Of a stretch of 64,000 nucleotides of DNA, positions 53,638 to 62,662 are shown one piece after another. Source of the DNA: Tepidamorphaceae bacterium. Its GTDB lineage: Bacteria; Pseudomonadota; Alphaproteobacteria; Rhizobiales; Tepidamorphaceae. The position numbers and the translations under genes are program-made. Location of the stretch: assembly GCA_028279445.1 (NCBI GenBank), contig JANQNT010000022.1, positions 124,001 through 188,000 of the forward strand. The letters are read 5' to 3'. Each line of letters opens with the position of its first letter. The first letter of the stretch is position 1. The notes under the pieces are model-generated. The model was not told the DNA's origin. It made no database searches and saw only the letters and a list, made by a program, of their open reading frames with translations.

Positions 53638-54477
53638 ATGTTCAAACAACTGTTGAAGTCGACGGTCGCCGCGGTGACGGTCGCGGCCATGGGAACCACC
53701 GCCATCGCCGCGGAATGCACCAACGAGACCTGGAAACGGGTGATGGAGCGCGGCAAGCTCGTGGTCGGCGTGAAGGCCGACTACAAGCCGTGGGGCTTCC
53801 GCGATTCCGACGGCAGCATCGTCGGCATGGAGGCCGACATGGCCGCCGACGTCGCCGCCACGCTGGGCGTCGATCTGGAGCTGATCGCGGTGCAGTCGTC
53901 CAACCGCATGCAGTTCCTCGAGCAGGGCAAGATCGACCTGATGATCGCCACCATGTCGGACCGCGCCGACCGGCGCGAGATCGTCGGCATCGTCGGTCCC
54001 AACTACTACACCTCCGGCACCAATATCATGTCGCCCAAGGCGCTCGGACTGAAGGACTGGGAGGAACTGCGCGACAAGCCGGTCTGCGGCAAGCAGGGCG
54101 CGTTCTACAACCAGATCGTCGAGGAGCGCTACGGTGCCAAGATCATCGCCTTCACCGGCAATGCGGAAGCCAAGCAGGCACTGCGCGACAAGAAGTGCGT
54201 TGCCTGGGTCTATGACGATTCCTCGATCGGCTCGGACCTCGCCTCCGGCAACTGGGACGATTACGAGATGCCGCTGAGCTCCGAGGACGACAATCCCTGG
54301 GGTCTGGCCGTTCCGCTGGCCGAGAAGGACTGCGTCTTCGGCCGCTTCATGGCCGGCATGCAGTACAACTGGCTGCAATCGGGCGCGCTGATCGCGCTTG
54401 AGGAGAAGTGGGGCATTCAGCCGACCGCATTCCTTCAGGACAAGAAGGAAAGGTACAAGGACTGGCTCGCCGAGTAA
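53638..54477 (+). CDS. Polar amino-acid ABC transporter substrate-binding protein
   Basis: A 279-residue periplasmic binding protein: signal peptide to about AIAA (residue 24), then RGKLVVGVKADYKPWGFRDSDGSIVGMEADMAADVAATLG (about 38-77), the standard start of the SBP family 3, and DLMIATMSDRADRREIVGIVGPNYY. The 226-bp leader shows no clear promoter; an AAGGGGAG ribosome site precedes the ATG. It is followed by a stable hairpin (54490-54518) and then two permeases and an ATPase. The ligand is unknown. Confidence 0.94.
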   Translation: MFKQLLKSTVAAVTVAAMGTTAIAAECTNETWKRVMERGKLVVGVKADYKPWGFRDSDGSIVGMEADMAADVAATLGVDLELIAVQSSNRMQFLEQGKIDLMIATMSDRADRREIVGIVGPNYYTSGTNIMSPKALGLKDWEELRDKPVCGKQGAFYNQIVEERYGAKIIAFTGNAEAKQALRDKKCVAWVYDDSSIGSDLASGNWDDYEMPLSSEDDNPWGLAVPLAEKDCVFGRFMAGMQYNWLQSGALIALEEKWGIQPTAFLQDKKERYKDWLAE

Positions 54478-54489
54478 CGTGACACGAAG

Positions 54490-54518
54490 CCGGAGCGCCC
54501 GCACGTCGGGCGCTCCGG
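54490..54518 (+). promoter_or_regulatory. Intercistronic hairpin after the binding-protein gene
   Basis: A perfect 12-bp stem (CCGGAGCGCCCG, 54490-54501, with 54507-54518) and a 5-nt loop, followed by only TTTCC. Such hairpins typically stabilise the highly expressed binding-protein mRNA and attenuate downstream permease expression. Confidence 0.7.
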
Positions 54519-54566
54519 TTTCCTGGCCGCGGTTCGGGCACCGCCCGGCGCGGCATCGGGGGCGCC

Positions 54567-55328
54567 ATGCTTGATCTGTTCCGCGAGTTCTTCATCCAGC
54601 TTGCCGAAGACCAGCCACGCTGGAATTTCATCTTCTTCTACGACGCGCGCCAGTGGGCCCGCGTGGTGGAGGGGCTGTACTACACGCTGCTGCTGTCGGT
54701 GGCCTGCGTCATTTTCTCGGTGGTGATCGGTATCGTCGGCGCCTGGGCGCAGGGCTCGCCCTCGCGCCTGCTGCGATCCATCGTTCAGGGCTACATCCAG
54801 TTCTTCCGCAACACACCGCCCTTCGTGCAACTGCTGTTCTTCTATTTCGCGCTCGGCCAGTTCACGCCGACCTATTCGCCGGACGGCTGGCTGCAGGTGC
54901 CGATCATTTCCAATGTCGGCTGGGCGATCATCTCGCTGTCGTTCTTCGCCGGCGCGTTCAACGTGGAGATTTTCCGCGCCGGTATCGAGGCGGTGCCGGA
55001 GTCGACGCGCGAGGCATCGGAGTCGCTGGGCTTCAGCCGGCTGCAGACCTACACCGAAGTGGTGCTGCCGCTGGCCTTCCGCGTCTCGCTGCCCGCCCTC
55101 AACAACAACCTCGTCAACCTGGTCAAGACGACGACCCAGGCCTTCGCCATCGCGGTGCCGGAACTGCTCTACCAGAGCGTCACCATCTGGAACGATTTCC
55201 CAAGCGCCCAGTACCCGACCATGCTGATGCTGTTCTGCGTCTATATCGGTCTGGTGGGCATCCTGGTGCTCGGCATGCACCGCTGGGAGAAGGCGATGCA
55301 GATTCCCGGCTACGGAGCGCGCGCATGA
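54567..55328 (+). CDS. Amino-acid ABC transporter permease
   Basis: A 253-residue HisM-type permease with about five spans. The coupling-helix EAA motif is EASESLGFSRLQTYTEVVLPLAFRVSLPAL (about 150-179). FIQFFRNTPPFVQLLFFYFALGQ is the family hallmark (about 80-102). Its TGA overlaps the next permease's ATG, indicating translational coupling. Confidence 0.94.
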   Translation: MLDLFREFFIQLAEDQPRWNFIFFYDARQWARVVEGLYYTLLLSVACVIFSVVIGIVGAWAQGSPSRLLRSIVQGYIQFFRNTPPFVQLLFFYFALGQFTPTYSPDGWLQVPIISNVGWAIISLSFFAGAFNVEIFRAGIEAVPESTREASESLGFSRLQTYTEVVLPLAFRVSLPALNNNLVNLVKTTTQAFAIAVPELLYQSVTIWNDFPSAQYPTMLMLFCVYIGLVGILVLGMHRWEKAMQIPGYGARA

Positions 55329-56221
55329 CCAGACGCGCGATCCCCGGCATAGGTGCTGCCGCGAGCACGGACCTCGCCGTCCTGAAACCGTTCGATCCGG
55401 CCGGCCGCACCGTCCATGACGAACTGCTGTTCTCGCGCTTCGTCGCACGGCTCGACTGGCGCCACGCGGCCCTGTTTGCGCTCGTCGTGCTGGTCTATCC
55501 GACGCTTGCCTACGCCCAGTCGCGCTACACCTATGGCGAGGCGTTCGCGGCGCTGTGGAAGTGGATTCCCTTCCTGGTCACGCAAGGCTTCCTGTTCAAC
55601 ATCCTGATCAGCTTCTTCGCCATGGCGATCGGCACGGCGGTCGGCATCATCCTCGGCCTGATGCAGATTTCGCCAACATCGGCGATCCGCCTGCCGGCCA
55701 TCTTCATCACCCAGCTCTTCCGCAACTCGCCCTGGCTCGTATTGCTGTTCATCGTGCTGTTGGCCTTCCCCTTCGAGATCGAACTGTTCGGCCTCGTCAT
55801 CCCCCTGCCCGCCTGGATGAAGGCCGTGTTTGGCCTGTCGCTGCCGATCATGGCCAACATTTCCGAAGTGGTGCGCGGGGCGATCCAGTCGGTGCCGTCG
55901 GGCCAGTGGGAGGCGGCCGAATCGCTCGCCTTCTCGCGCCGCCAGACGCTGTTCGAGATCATCCTGCCGCAGTGCTTCAAGCGCATGATCCCGCCGTGGA
56001 TGAACTGGTACGCCATCCTCACCATGGCGACGCCGCTGTGTTCGCTGCTGGGCGTCGACGAGATCATCAACCTGTCGCGCCAGGCCATCGAGGCCGAAGA
56101 CAACCACCCCGAACTGCTGGTGCCGTTCTTCGGCTTCGCGCTGCTGATCTTCTTTGCCTACTGCTACCCGATCGCGCGTTTCACCATCGCGCTGGAACGC
56201 CGTTACGCGGTCAAACTGTGA
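55325..56221 (+). CDS. Amino-acid ABC transporter permease
   Basis: A 298-residue HisM-type permease partner. A ~45-residue polar N-terminal extension precedes the first span (LFALVVLVYPTLAYA). The family pattern ITQLFRNSPWLVLLFIVLLAFPFE is near 135-158 and the EAA loop EAAESLAFSRRQTLFEIILPQCFKRMIPPW near 195-224. The ATG overlaps the previous stop (ATGA). Confidence 0.94.
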   Translation: MTRRAIPGIGAAASTDLAVLKPFDPAGRTVHDELLFSRFVARLDWRHAALFALVVLVYPTLAYAQSRYTYGEAFAALWKWIPFLVTQGFLFNILISFFAMAIGTAVGIILGLMQISPTSAIRLPAIFITQLFRNSPWLVLLFIVLLAFPFEIELFGLVIPLPAWMKAVFGLSLPIMANISEVVRGAIQSVPSGQWEAAESLAFSRRQTLFEIILPQCFKRMIPPWMNWYAILTMATPLCSLLGVDEIINLSRQAIEAEDNHPELLVPFFGFALLIFFAYCYPIARFTIALERRYAVKL

Positions 56222-56230
56222 GAAAAGACC

Positions 56231-56980
56231 ATGGCCGACTGGACCCCTGAACAGCCCCTTGTCTCGGTGCGCGACGTGCACAAGTCCTTCGGCGAGCTGG
56301 AGGTGCTGAAAGGCGTCTCGCTCGACGTCATGAAGGGCGAGGTGATCTGCATCATCGGCCCGTCGGGCTCCGGCAAGTCGACGCTGATCCGCTGCATCAA
56401 CGCGCTCAACGACATCCAGAAGGGCTCCATCCTGGTCGAGGGACAGGAGGTGCACGACCCCGATCTCGATAAGCTGGAACTGCGCAAGAAGGTCGGCATG
56501 GTGTTCCAGCAGTACAACCTGTTTCCCCACAAGACGGCGCTTGAGAACATCATGATGGCGCCGCTGAAGGTGCTCAAGGAACCGAAGTCGGAGGTTGAGA
56601 AACGCGCCCGCTCACTGCTGGCCAAGGTTCGTCTCGACGGCAAGGAGGACAGCTATCCAGGCGAGCTGTCGGGTGGCCAGCAGCAGCGCGTGGCGATTGC
56701 CCGCTCGCTTGCCATGCAGCCTGACGTCATGTTGTTCGACGAGGTCACCGCAGCGCTCGATCCCGAAACGGTGAAAGAGGTGCTGGTCACCATCAAGGAC
56801 CTCGCCCAGGACGGCATGACCTGCATCCTGGTGACGCACGAGATGGGCTTTGCCCGCGAGGTCGCAGACCACATCTACTTCACCGACCGCGGCGTCATCG
56901 TCGAGCACGGCCCCCCGGCGACGTTCTTCGACGACGCCAAGGACCCGCGGACCAAGGAATTCCTCAGCCAGATCCTGTGA
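56231..56980 (+). CDS. Amino-acid ABC transporter ATP-binding protein
   Basis: A 249-residue ATPase: Walker A IIGPSGSGKSTLIRCINAL (about 42-60), Q-loop VFQQYNLFPHKTALENIM, signature LSGGQQQRVAIARSLA (about 149-164), Walker B VMLFDEVTAALDPETV and the H-loop VTHEMGFAREVADHIYF. Of the polar amino acid (GlnQ/HisP) group. It ends 9 bp from the convergent bhcD stop with no visible terminator between them. Confidence 0.96.
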   Translation: MADWTPEQPLVSVRDVHKSFGELEVLKGVSLDVMKGEVICIIGPSGSGKSTLIRCINALNDIQKGSILVEGQEVHDPDLDKLELRKKVGMVFQQYNLFPHKTALENIMMAPLKVLKEPKSEVEKRARSLLAKVRLDGKEDSYPGELSGGQQQRVAIARSLAMQPDVMLFDEVTAALDPETVKEVLVTIKDLAQDGMTCILVTHEMGFAREVADHIYFTDRGVIVEHGPPATFFDDAKDPRTKEFLSQIL

Positions 56981-56989
56981 GGCGTTCGA

Positions 56990-57976
56990 TCAGAGGGTCG
57001 CGTGCTGGCCCTTGCCGGCCTTGGCCGCCAGATCGGCGGCGACGGAAGCCACCGCCAGGTCCTGCAAACCGACGCCGGTGCCGTCGAACAGGGTAATCTC
57101 GTCGTCCGACGTGCGGCCGGGGTGGGTGGCGTTGATCACCGCACCGATGGTGGCGATGTCGCCTTCCTTGATCAGCCCGCTGCCGATGGCGTGCTGGCAT
57201 TCGCCGATGGTCACCGACTGCGCCACCTCGTCGGTGAAGGCCGTTGCGGCAGCGACCAACTCCGCATCGACCTCCTGCTTGCCCTTGGTGTCGGTGCCCA
57301 TGCAGGCGATGTGCGTTCCGGGCTTGATCCAGCCCTTCATCAGCAACGGCTCGAAGGCCGAGGTGATGGTGATGATGGCATCCGCCTGAGCACCGAGTTC
57401 TTCGGGGTCGACCGCCTCGAACGGCAGGCCGATCTCCTGCGCGACGGCCGCGAGCTTGGGCAGCATCTCCGGGTGCGGGTTCCAGGCCACGACCTTCTCG
57501 AAGTCGCGCTGCTCGGCCGCCGCGCGCAACTGGAAGCCGGCCTGATGACCAGCGCCCACCATGCCCAGCACTTTTGCGTCCTTGCGCGCCAGATGGGCGA
57601 TGGAGACCGAGCTTGAAGCCGCCGTGCGCACGGCTGTCAGGTAGTTGCCGGCGACCAGCGCGGTCAGCCGCCCTGTGTCGGGATCGAACAGGAACACCGT
57701 CGACTGGTGGTTGGTCAGACCCTTGGCGAGGTTGCCCGGCCAGTAGCCGCCGGACTTGACGCCGAGCACCATGCCGGCACGGTCGAAGCCCGACTTGAAG
57801 CCGTACAGCGCGTCCGCATGGCCGATCGCCTCGCGCACCACGGGAAAGTTGTAGGCATCTCCCCGCGCCATCGCGCCGAACACGTCCTGCACCGCCTCGA
57901 AAGCCTGCGCCCGGCCGACGAGTTCCTCGCACTCGCCTTCCGAAACGATGATAACCTGCCCCGCGTCCGCACTCAT
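56990..57976 (-). CDS. bhcD: Iminosuccinate reductase (ornithine cyclodeaminase family)
   Basis: A 328-residue ornithine cyclodeaminase/mu-crystallin protein. SAM-free Rossmann loop VLGMVGAGHQAGFQLRAA (about 137-154), KSGGYWPGN (about 75) and ITSAFEPLLMKGWIKPGTHIACMGTDTKGKQEVD. As the fourth gene of bhcABCD it should reduce iminosuccinate to aspartate with NADH, closing the beta-hydroxyaspartate cycle. The annotation rests on the gene set, because the family by itself does not name the substrate. AAGGAG precedes the ATG. Confidence 0.9.
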   Translation of the reverse strand: MSADAGQVIIVSEGECEELVGRAQAFEAVQDVFGAMARGDAYNFPVVREAIGHADALYGFKSGFDRAGMVLGVKSGGYWPGNLAKGLTNHQSTVFLFDPDTGRLTALVAGNYLTAVRTAASSSVSIAHLARKDAKVLGMVGAGHQAGFQLRAAAEQRDFEKVVAWNPHPEMLPKLAAVAQEIGLPFEAVDPEELGAQADAIITITSAFEPLLMKGWIKPGTHIACMGTDTKGKQEVDAELVAAATAFTDEVAQSVTIGECQHAIGSGLIKEGDIATIGAVINATHPGRTSDDEITLFDGTGVGLQDLAVASVAADLAAKAGKGQHATL

Positions 57977-58051
57977 GCATCAACTCCTTGTCGGCGCGCG
58001 CTCACACGACGCCCGCCTGGCGTTTGCTGTTTTTTCCGTGTTCTTGAAACG

Positions 58052-58076
58052 GGCGCGGGCAGGAACCGCCCGCGCC
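58052..58076 (-). promoter_or_regulatory. Intercistronic hairpin between bhcC and bhcD
   Basis: A perfect 9-bp stem GGCGCGGGC/GCCCGCGCC (58052-58060 with 58068-58076) with a 7-nt loop, 20 bp after the bhcC stop in the direction of transcription. Without a T-run it more likely stabilises or processes the mRNA than terminates it. Confidence 0.65.
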
Positions 58077-58095
58077 GCAAAGACGTGAGGTTGGC

Positions 58096-59259
58096 TCAGT
58101 AGGCCTTGCCGCGCGCCGACACCGGCCAGACCGCCTCGACCTTGCCGTTACGCACGCCGATGTACCAGTCGTGCACGTTGGCGGTCGGGTCGCAGTGGCC
58201 GGGCACCAGCTTCAGCTTGTCGCCAACCTTGAGGTTGCCCTGCGGGTCGGAGATGACGCCGTGCTCGTCGGAGCACTTGATGTACTCCACATCGTCGCGG
58301 CCGTAGACGAAGGGCAGGCCGCTATCGACGGACTGGGCCTTCAGCCCGGCATCACAGATCGCCTTGTCCGCCTTGGCGTGGCTCATCACCTGGGTGAGCA
58401 GGAAGAATGCGTTCTCCCACTCGCCCTGGTCGATGCGGTTGCCGTCCTGATCGAGAATGCGGCCGTAGTCGGCATCCATGAAGGCGTAGGAGCCGCACTG
58501 CAGCTCGTTGTAGACGCCGGAATTGCTCTCGAAGTAGTACGAGCCCGTGCCGCCGCCGGAGACCAGTTCCGCCTCGAGGCCTTCTGCTTTCAGCGCTTCG
58601 ACCGCCTCCTGCACCATGGCGATGGCGATATCGAGCTTTTCCTTGCGGCCCTCGTAGCTGTCGATGTGCTGCATGGCGCCCTGATAGGCCTGGATGCCGC
58701 TGAACTTCAGACCGGGCGCCGCGTCGATCGCCTTGGCGATCTCGACCACCTTGTCGGCGCCGATGACGCCGCAGCGCCCCGCGCCCACGTCCATCTCGAT
58801 GAACACCTCAAGCGTGGTGCCGTGCTTCTGGGCGGCCTCGGAGAGCTCCGCCACGTTGTCGATGTCGTCGACGCACACGATGGTGCGCGCGCCGAGCTTC
58901 GGCAGCCGCGCCAGCCGGTCGATCTTGGCCGGGTCGCGCACCTGGTTGGACACCAGCACGTCCTTGATGCCGCCGCGCGCGAAGACCTCCGCCTCCGACA
59001 CCTTCTGGCAGCACACGCCGACCGCACCGCCGAGCTTTTCCTGCAGCTTCGCCACGTCCACCGACTTGTGCATCTTGCCGTGCACCCGGTGGCGCATGCC
59101 ATGCGCCTTGGCGTAGTCGCCCATCTTCTTGATGTTGCGCTCTAGTGCATCGAGATCGAGCACCAGGCAGGGGGTCTGGATATCGGCCTCGTCCATGCCA
59201 ACGGCGGCGGGGACGTCATAGCCGACCTCGAGGTCGTCGAATTTTACCGGTGCGTTCAT
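58096..59259 (-). CDS. bhcC: Beta-hydroxyaspartate aldolase
   Basis: A 387-residue PLP enzyme of the alanine-racemase-N/D-threonine-aldolase fold. DIQTPCLVLDLDALERNIKKM (about 26-46), HRVHGKMHKSVDVAKLQ (PLP Lys region, about 56-72), VSGGGTGSYYFESNS (about 241-255) and C-terminal LKLVPGHCDPTANVHDWYIGVRNGKVEAVWPVSARG (metal-binding His/Cys). In the cycle it joins glycine and glyoxylate to (2R,3S)-beta-hydroxyaspartate. Start ATG 59259 has AGGAGGTGA directly upstream; the reading frame is open 35 codons more. Confidence 0.9.
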   Translation of the reverse strand: MNAPVKFDDLEVGYDVPAAVGMDEADIQTPCLVLDLDALERNIKKMGDYAKAHGMRHRVHGKMHKSVDVAKLQEKLGGAVGVCCQKVSEAEVFARGGIKDVLVSNQVRDPAKIDRLARLPKLGARTIVCVDDIDNVAELSEAAQKHGTTLEVFIEMDVGAGRCGVIGADKVVEIAKAIDAAPGLKFSGIQAYQGAMQHIDSYEGRKEKLDIAIAMVQEAVEALKAEGLEAELVSGGGTGSYYFESNSGVYNELQCGSYAFMDADYGRILDQDGNRIDQGEWENAFFLLTQVMSHAKADKAICDAGLKAQSVDSGLPFVYGRDDVEYIKCSDEHGVISDPQGNLKVGDKLKLVPGHCDPTANVHDWYIGVRNGKVEAVWPVSARGKAY

Positions 59260-59302
59260 GTTCACCTCCTCCGCAAGTCGCGTTTGATACAGTTCGGCCG
59301 CT

Positions 59303-60286
59303 TCAGGCCGTGATCCATGGCAGCTTGTCGAGGTCGACATTGCCGCCGGTGATGATGACGCCAACGCGCTTGCCCGCGAAGACGTCCCTGTTGTTCAGGA
59401 TGGTCGCCAGAGGCACCGCGCAGGACGGTTCCATGACGATCTTCATCCGCTTCCATGTCAGTTTCATCGCATCGACGATCTCATCCTCGGTTGCCGTGAA
59501 GATGTCGCTGACATGGTTCGACACGAAGTGCCAGGTCAGTTCCTTGAGCGGCACCTTGAGGCCGTCCGCGATCGTCTGCGGCGCGTCGTCGGCGATGATG
59601 TGGCCGGCTTTGAACGAACGGTACGCATCGTCGGCGTTCTTGGGCTCGGCCGCATAAATCTTCGTCTGCGGCGCGATGTTCGACATGGTCAGGCATGTGC
59701 CAGACACCATGCCGCCGCCGCCGATCGGCGCGATCACCGCGTCCAGATCGCCGACCTGATCGTTGAGTTCGCGCGAGCAGGTTCCCTGGCCGGCAACGAC
59801 GCGCGGATCGTTGTAGGGATGCACGAATTCCGCGCCGGTCGCCGCCTGCACTTCGGCGAACACCGCCTCGCGCGAGGAGGTCGAGGGCTCGCACTCGGTG
59901 ATCTGGCCGCCATAGCCCATCACCGCATCCTTCTTGGCCTGCGGCGCGGTGCGCGGCATCACCACATGGCAGGGAATGCCGCGACGGCCGGCAGCATAAG
60001 ACAGTGACAGCGCGTGATTGCCGGACGAATGGGTGGCGACGCCGATCTTCGCCTTCTCGTCATCGAGCCCGAACACCGCGTTGCACGCGCCGCGCACTTT
60101 GAAGGCGCCGGCCTTCTGGAAGTTCTCGCACTTGAAGAACAGTTCCGCGCCGGTCAGCTCGTTGAAGTAGCTCGAGGTGAGCACGGGCGTCTTGTGGATA
60201 TACGGCGCAATGCGCTCGTGTGCGGCAACCACGTCGTCATAGGTCGGAATGTAAAGCTCGTCCTGCTTCAATGCCGCATCGGCCAT
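59303..60286 (-). CDS. bhcB: Beta-hydroxyaspartate dehydratase
   Basis: A 327-residue PLP enzyme of the threonine dehydratase/serine racemase fold. The PLP Lys is in FFKCENFQKAGAFKVRGACNAVFGL (about 50-73), with ATHSSGNHALSLSYAAGRRG (about 86-105), the GGGGMVSG phosphate-binding loop (about 190) and a C-terminal VIITGGNVDLDKL. Dehydrates beta-hydroxyaspartate to iminosuccinate. Position between bhcA and bhcC and same strand decide this over plain threonine dehydratase. Confidence 0.9.
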   Translation of the reverse strand: MADAALKQDELYIPTYDDVVAAHERIAPYIHKTPVLTSSYFNELTGAELFFKCENFQKAGAFKVRGACNAVFGLDDEKAKIGVATHSSGNHALSLSYAAGRRGIPCHVVMPRTAPQAKKDAVMGYGGQITECEPSTSSREAVFAEVQAATGAEFVHPYNDPRVVAGQGTCSRELNDQVGDLDAVIAPIGGGGMVSGTCLTMSNIAPQTKIYAAEPKNADDAYRSFKAGHIIADDAPQTIADGLKVPLKELTWHFVSNHVSDIFTATEDEIVDAMKLTWKRMKIVMEPSCAVPLATILNNRDVFAGKRVGVIITGGNVDLDKLPWITA

Positions 60287-60347
60287 TCGTCGCTCCCCTC
60301 AATGCGCCTTCCCTGACGCTTTTCCCGGGACATCGATATGCCCGCCT

Positions 60348-61538
60348 TCACGCTGCGAGCTTGTGTCCGTTGGCCCTGGTCTGCCGATAGTAGTCCTGCG
60401 CGGCCGCCACGCCGGCGCCCAGCTTAACCGGATAATCCAGGTCGCGCATCGCCATCTCGATGGTGGCAAGTCCCGACAGGGTCATCACGTCCGTCAGCGA
60501 CCCCAGATGTCCTATCCGGAACGCCTTGCCGGCCATCTGCCCCAATCCGACACCGAACGAAACCCCATACGCGTTGAACGCGTGGTTGGTCAACGTGTCG
60601 CTGTCGAACCCTTCCGGTACATAAATGGCGCTCACTGTGTCGGAATAAAGGTCCGATGAACGGGCACACAGTTTCAATCCCCAGGCATCAATAGCACGGC
60701 GAACGCCCTCGGCGATGCGGAAGTGGCGCGCGAAGACATTGTCCAGCCCCTCCTCCAGCAACATGTCCAGGCTCTCGCGCAGCCCGTAGAGAAGCGAGAT
60801 CGGCGGCGTATACGGATAGCTGCCCTTGGCATTGGCTTCGCGCATATCGCGGAAGTCGAGGAAACAGCGCGGGCACCTGGCCGTCTCGCTCGCCTTGATG
60901 GCCTTCTGGCTGACGCCGATGATCGCCATGCCGGTGGCCAGCATGAAGCCCTTCTGCGAACCGGAGACAGCGAGATCGACACCCCACTCGTCCATGCGGA
61001 AATCCATCGAGGCGAGCGAGCTGACGCAGTCGACATAGAGCATCGCCGGGTGGTCGGCGCTGTTCATCGCCTGGCGCACCGCTGCCACATCGCTCTTCAC
61101 GCCGGTCGCGGTCTCGTTGTGGGTGACCAGCACCGCCTTGATCTCGTGGTCGGTGTCGGCGGCAAGCCGCTCGCCGTAGAGCGCCGCCGGCGCGCCGGTG
61201 CCCCACGGGCACTCGATCACCTCGACATCGAGATTGTGGCGCTCGCACAGGTCGATCCAGCGGTGCGAGAACATGCCGAAGCGCGCCACCAGCACCTTGT
61301 CGCCGGGCGACAGCGTGTTGGTGATCGCCGCCTCCCAGCCGCCGGTGCCGCTGGCGGGAAAGGTGATCACCTCGCCGGTCTCGGTCTTGAACACCTTTTT
61401 CAGGTCGGCCAACACCGGCTTGAGCAAACCGACGAAATCCGGCGCGCGATGATCCACCGTCTGGATGTTCATCGCCGCGCGCAGGCGGTCGGGGATATTG
61501 GTCGGACCGGGAATGAAGACCGGATTTTGTGTCGACAT
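60348..61538 (-). CDS. bhcA: Aspartate-glyoxylate aminotransferase
   Basis: A 396-residue class V (fold-type I) aminotransferase: FIPGPTNIPDRLRAAMNIQTVDHRAPDF at the N-terminus, ITFPASGTGGWEAAITNTLSPGDKVLVARFGMFSHRW (about 62-98), VDCVSSLASMDFRMDEWGVDLAVSGSQKGFMLATGM (PLP Lys in SQKGF, near 200) and YVPEGFDSDTL. It transfers the amino group of aspartate to glyoxylate, giving glycine and oxaloacetate. It is first in the operon with GGAGG five bases before the ATG, divergent from bhcR. Confidence 0.92.
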   Translation of the reverse strand: MSTQNPVFIPGPTNIPDRLRAAMNIQTVDHRAPDFVGLLKPVLADLKKVFKTETGEVITFPASGTGGWEAAITNTLSPGDKVLVARFGMFSHRWIDLCERHNLDVEVIECPWGTGAPAALYGERLAADTDHEIKAVLVTHNETATGVKSDVAAVRQAMNSADHPAMLYVDCVSSLASMDFRMDEWGVDLAVSGSQKGFMLATGMAIIGVSQKAIKASETARCPRCFLDFRDMREANAKGSYPYTPPISLLYGLRESLDMLLEEGLDNVFARHFRIAEGVRRAIDAWGLKLCARSSDLYSDTVSAIYVPEGFDSDTLTNHAFNAYGVSFGVGLGQMAGKAFRIGHLGSLTDVMTLSGLATIEMAMRDLDYPVKLGAGVAAAQDYYRQTRANGHKLAA

Positions 61539-61813
61539 GGCCGTTCCTCCAGATTTCCGGCGTCAGCGAAGCTGCCGGGTCGGCTTGTTGTGACAGGTCA
61601 CAGCGTGACTGATAGCACCGTGATTGATCACAGGATGCCGCCTGCACCACATTTTTGCAATTTTTTCGAAAAATTTTTTCATTATACGGAATATTGCATC
61701 TATCATTCTGATTTTATTCATGTTATATATTTTCTGTCAGTCGGAAAATTTTTCTGAATCAAGGGCTGCACACGCGATAGACGACTTCGGCCACCAGCGG
61801 ATCGGAGAGACAG
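61539..61813. promoter_or_regulatory. bhcA-bhcR divergent control region
   Basis: 275 bp, strongly AT-rich from 61650 to 61760. Dyads: TGTGACAGGTCACA (61589-61602), GTGACTGATAGCAC (61605-61618, imperfect) and GTGATTGATCAC (61620-61631), centres about 15 bp apart. Two further A/T palindromes: TTTTTCGAAAAA (61662-61673) and GAAAATTTTTC (61744-61754). These are candidate BhcR sites and could also serve a CRP-like factor. The real promoters were not resolved. The ribosome site of bhcR is GGAGAG. Confidence 0.6.
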
Positions 61814-62662
61814 ATGCCCGCACAAGCCTCCCGCAGCCGCGGCCGGCCCCGTTCCTTCAACGACACCGCGCAGGGCTCCGTCATCCGGTCGCTGGACCGC
61901 GCCATGGTGCTGTTGAAGGTGGTCGCGGCCGGCAAGGGCATGTCGCTGACAGAGATCGCGGAGATGTCCGGCCAGCCGGCATCGAGCGCCTACCGGGTGC
62001 TGATCACCTTGCAGCGGCACGGCATCGTCGAGTTCGACGAGACGGTCCAGCTCTGGCATGTGGGCGCGGAGGCCTTCCGCGTCGGCAGCGCCTTCCTGGG
62101 GCGCACCAGCATTGTCGAGATCAGCCGCGGCGTCATGCAGGAGATCATGGCGGCGACCGGCGAGACGGCGAATCTGGCCATTGCCGACCGCGGCGAAATC
62201 GTCTTCGTCAGCCAGGTGGAGACGCATGAGCCGATCCGCGCCTTCTTCCGTCCAGGAACGCGAAGCCCGATCCACGCCTCCGGTATCGGCAAGGCATTGC
62301 TGGCCTATCTCCCGCAGCCCCAGGTCGATGCCCTGCTGACGTCGGGCGGCCTGACCGGCTACACGGCGAAAACCATCACCGATCCGGCTGCCATGCGTAC
62401 CGAGCTCGGCGCCATCCGCGCGCGCGGCTGGGCGGTCGACGATGAGGAGCGCACCGACGGGATGCGCTGCATCGCGGCACCCATCTTCAATCCCTTCGGC
62501 GAAGCGATTGCCGGCATTTCGGTGTCGGGACCAGTCACCCGCGTCACGCCGGAGCGCGATGCGGACATCGGCGAGACCGTGTGCGCCGCCGCCAGCAAGA
62601 TCACCCGTGCGCTCGGCGGGAAGGCGCCCTCACCGCCAGTCGAGCACGACCTTCCCGCTTGA
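61814..62662 (+). CDS. bhcR: IclR family regulator of the bhc operon
   Basis: A 282-residue IclR-type regulator: winged HTH ([33 protein letters not shown], about 45-77) after a ~25-residue Arg/Ser leader, and an effector domain ([47 protein letters not shown]). Located divergently beside bhcA as in the described BhcR arrangement, where glyoxylate is the ligand. Its 3' end overlaps the convergent tdh gene by 33 bp. Confidence 0.92.
   Translation: MPAQASRSRGRPRSFNDTAQGSVIRSLDRAMVLLKVVAAGKGMSLTEIAEMSGQPASSAYRVLITLQRHGIVEFDETVQLWHVGAEAFRVGSAFLGRTSIVEISRGVMQEIMAATGETANLAIADRGEIVFVSQVETHEPIRAFFRPGTRSPIHASGIGKALLAYLPQPQVDALLTSGGLTGYTAKTITDPAAMRTELGAIRARGWAVDDEERTDGMRCIAAPIFNPFGEAIAGISVSGPVTRVTPERDADIGETVCAAASKITRALGGKAPSPPVEHDLPA

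Noticed and set aside
56990-61538. Reading the bhc genes as separate ornithine cyclodeaminase, threonine dehydratase, alanine racemase and serine-glyoxylate aminotransferase genes
   Set aside because: Those generic names ignore the conserved order, strand and divergent IclR regulator that define the beta-hydroxyaspartate cycle.
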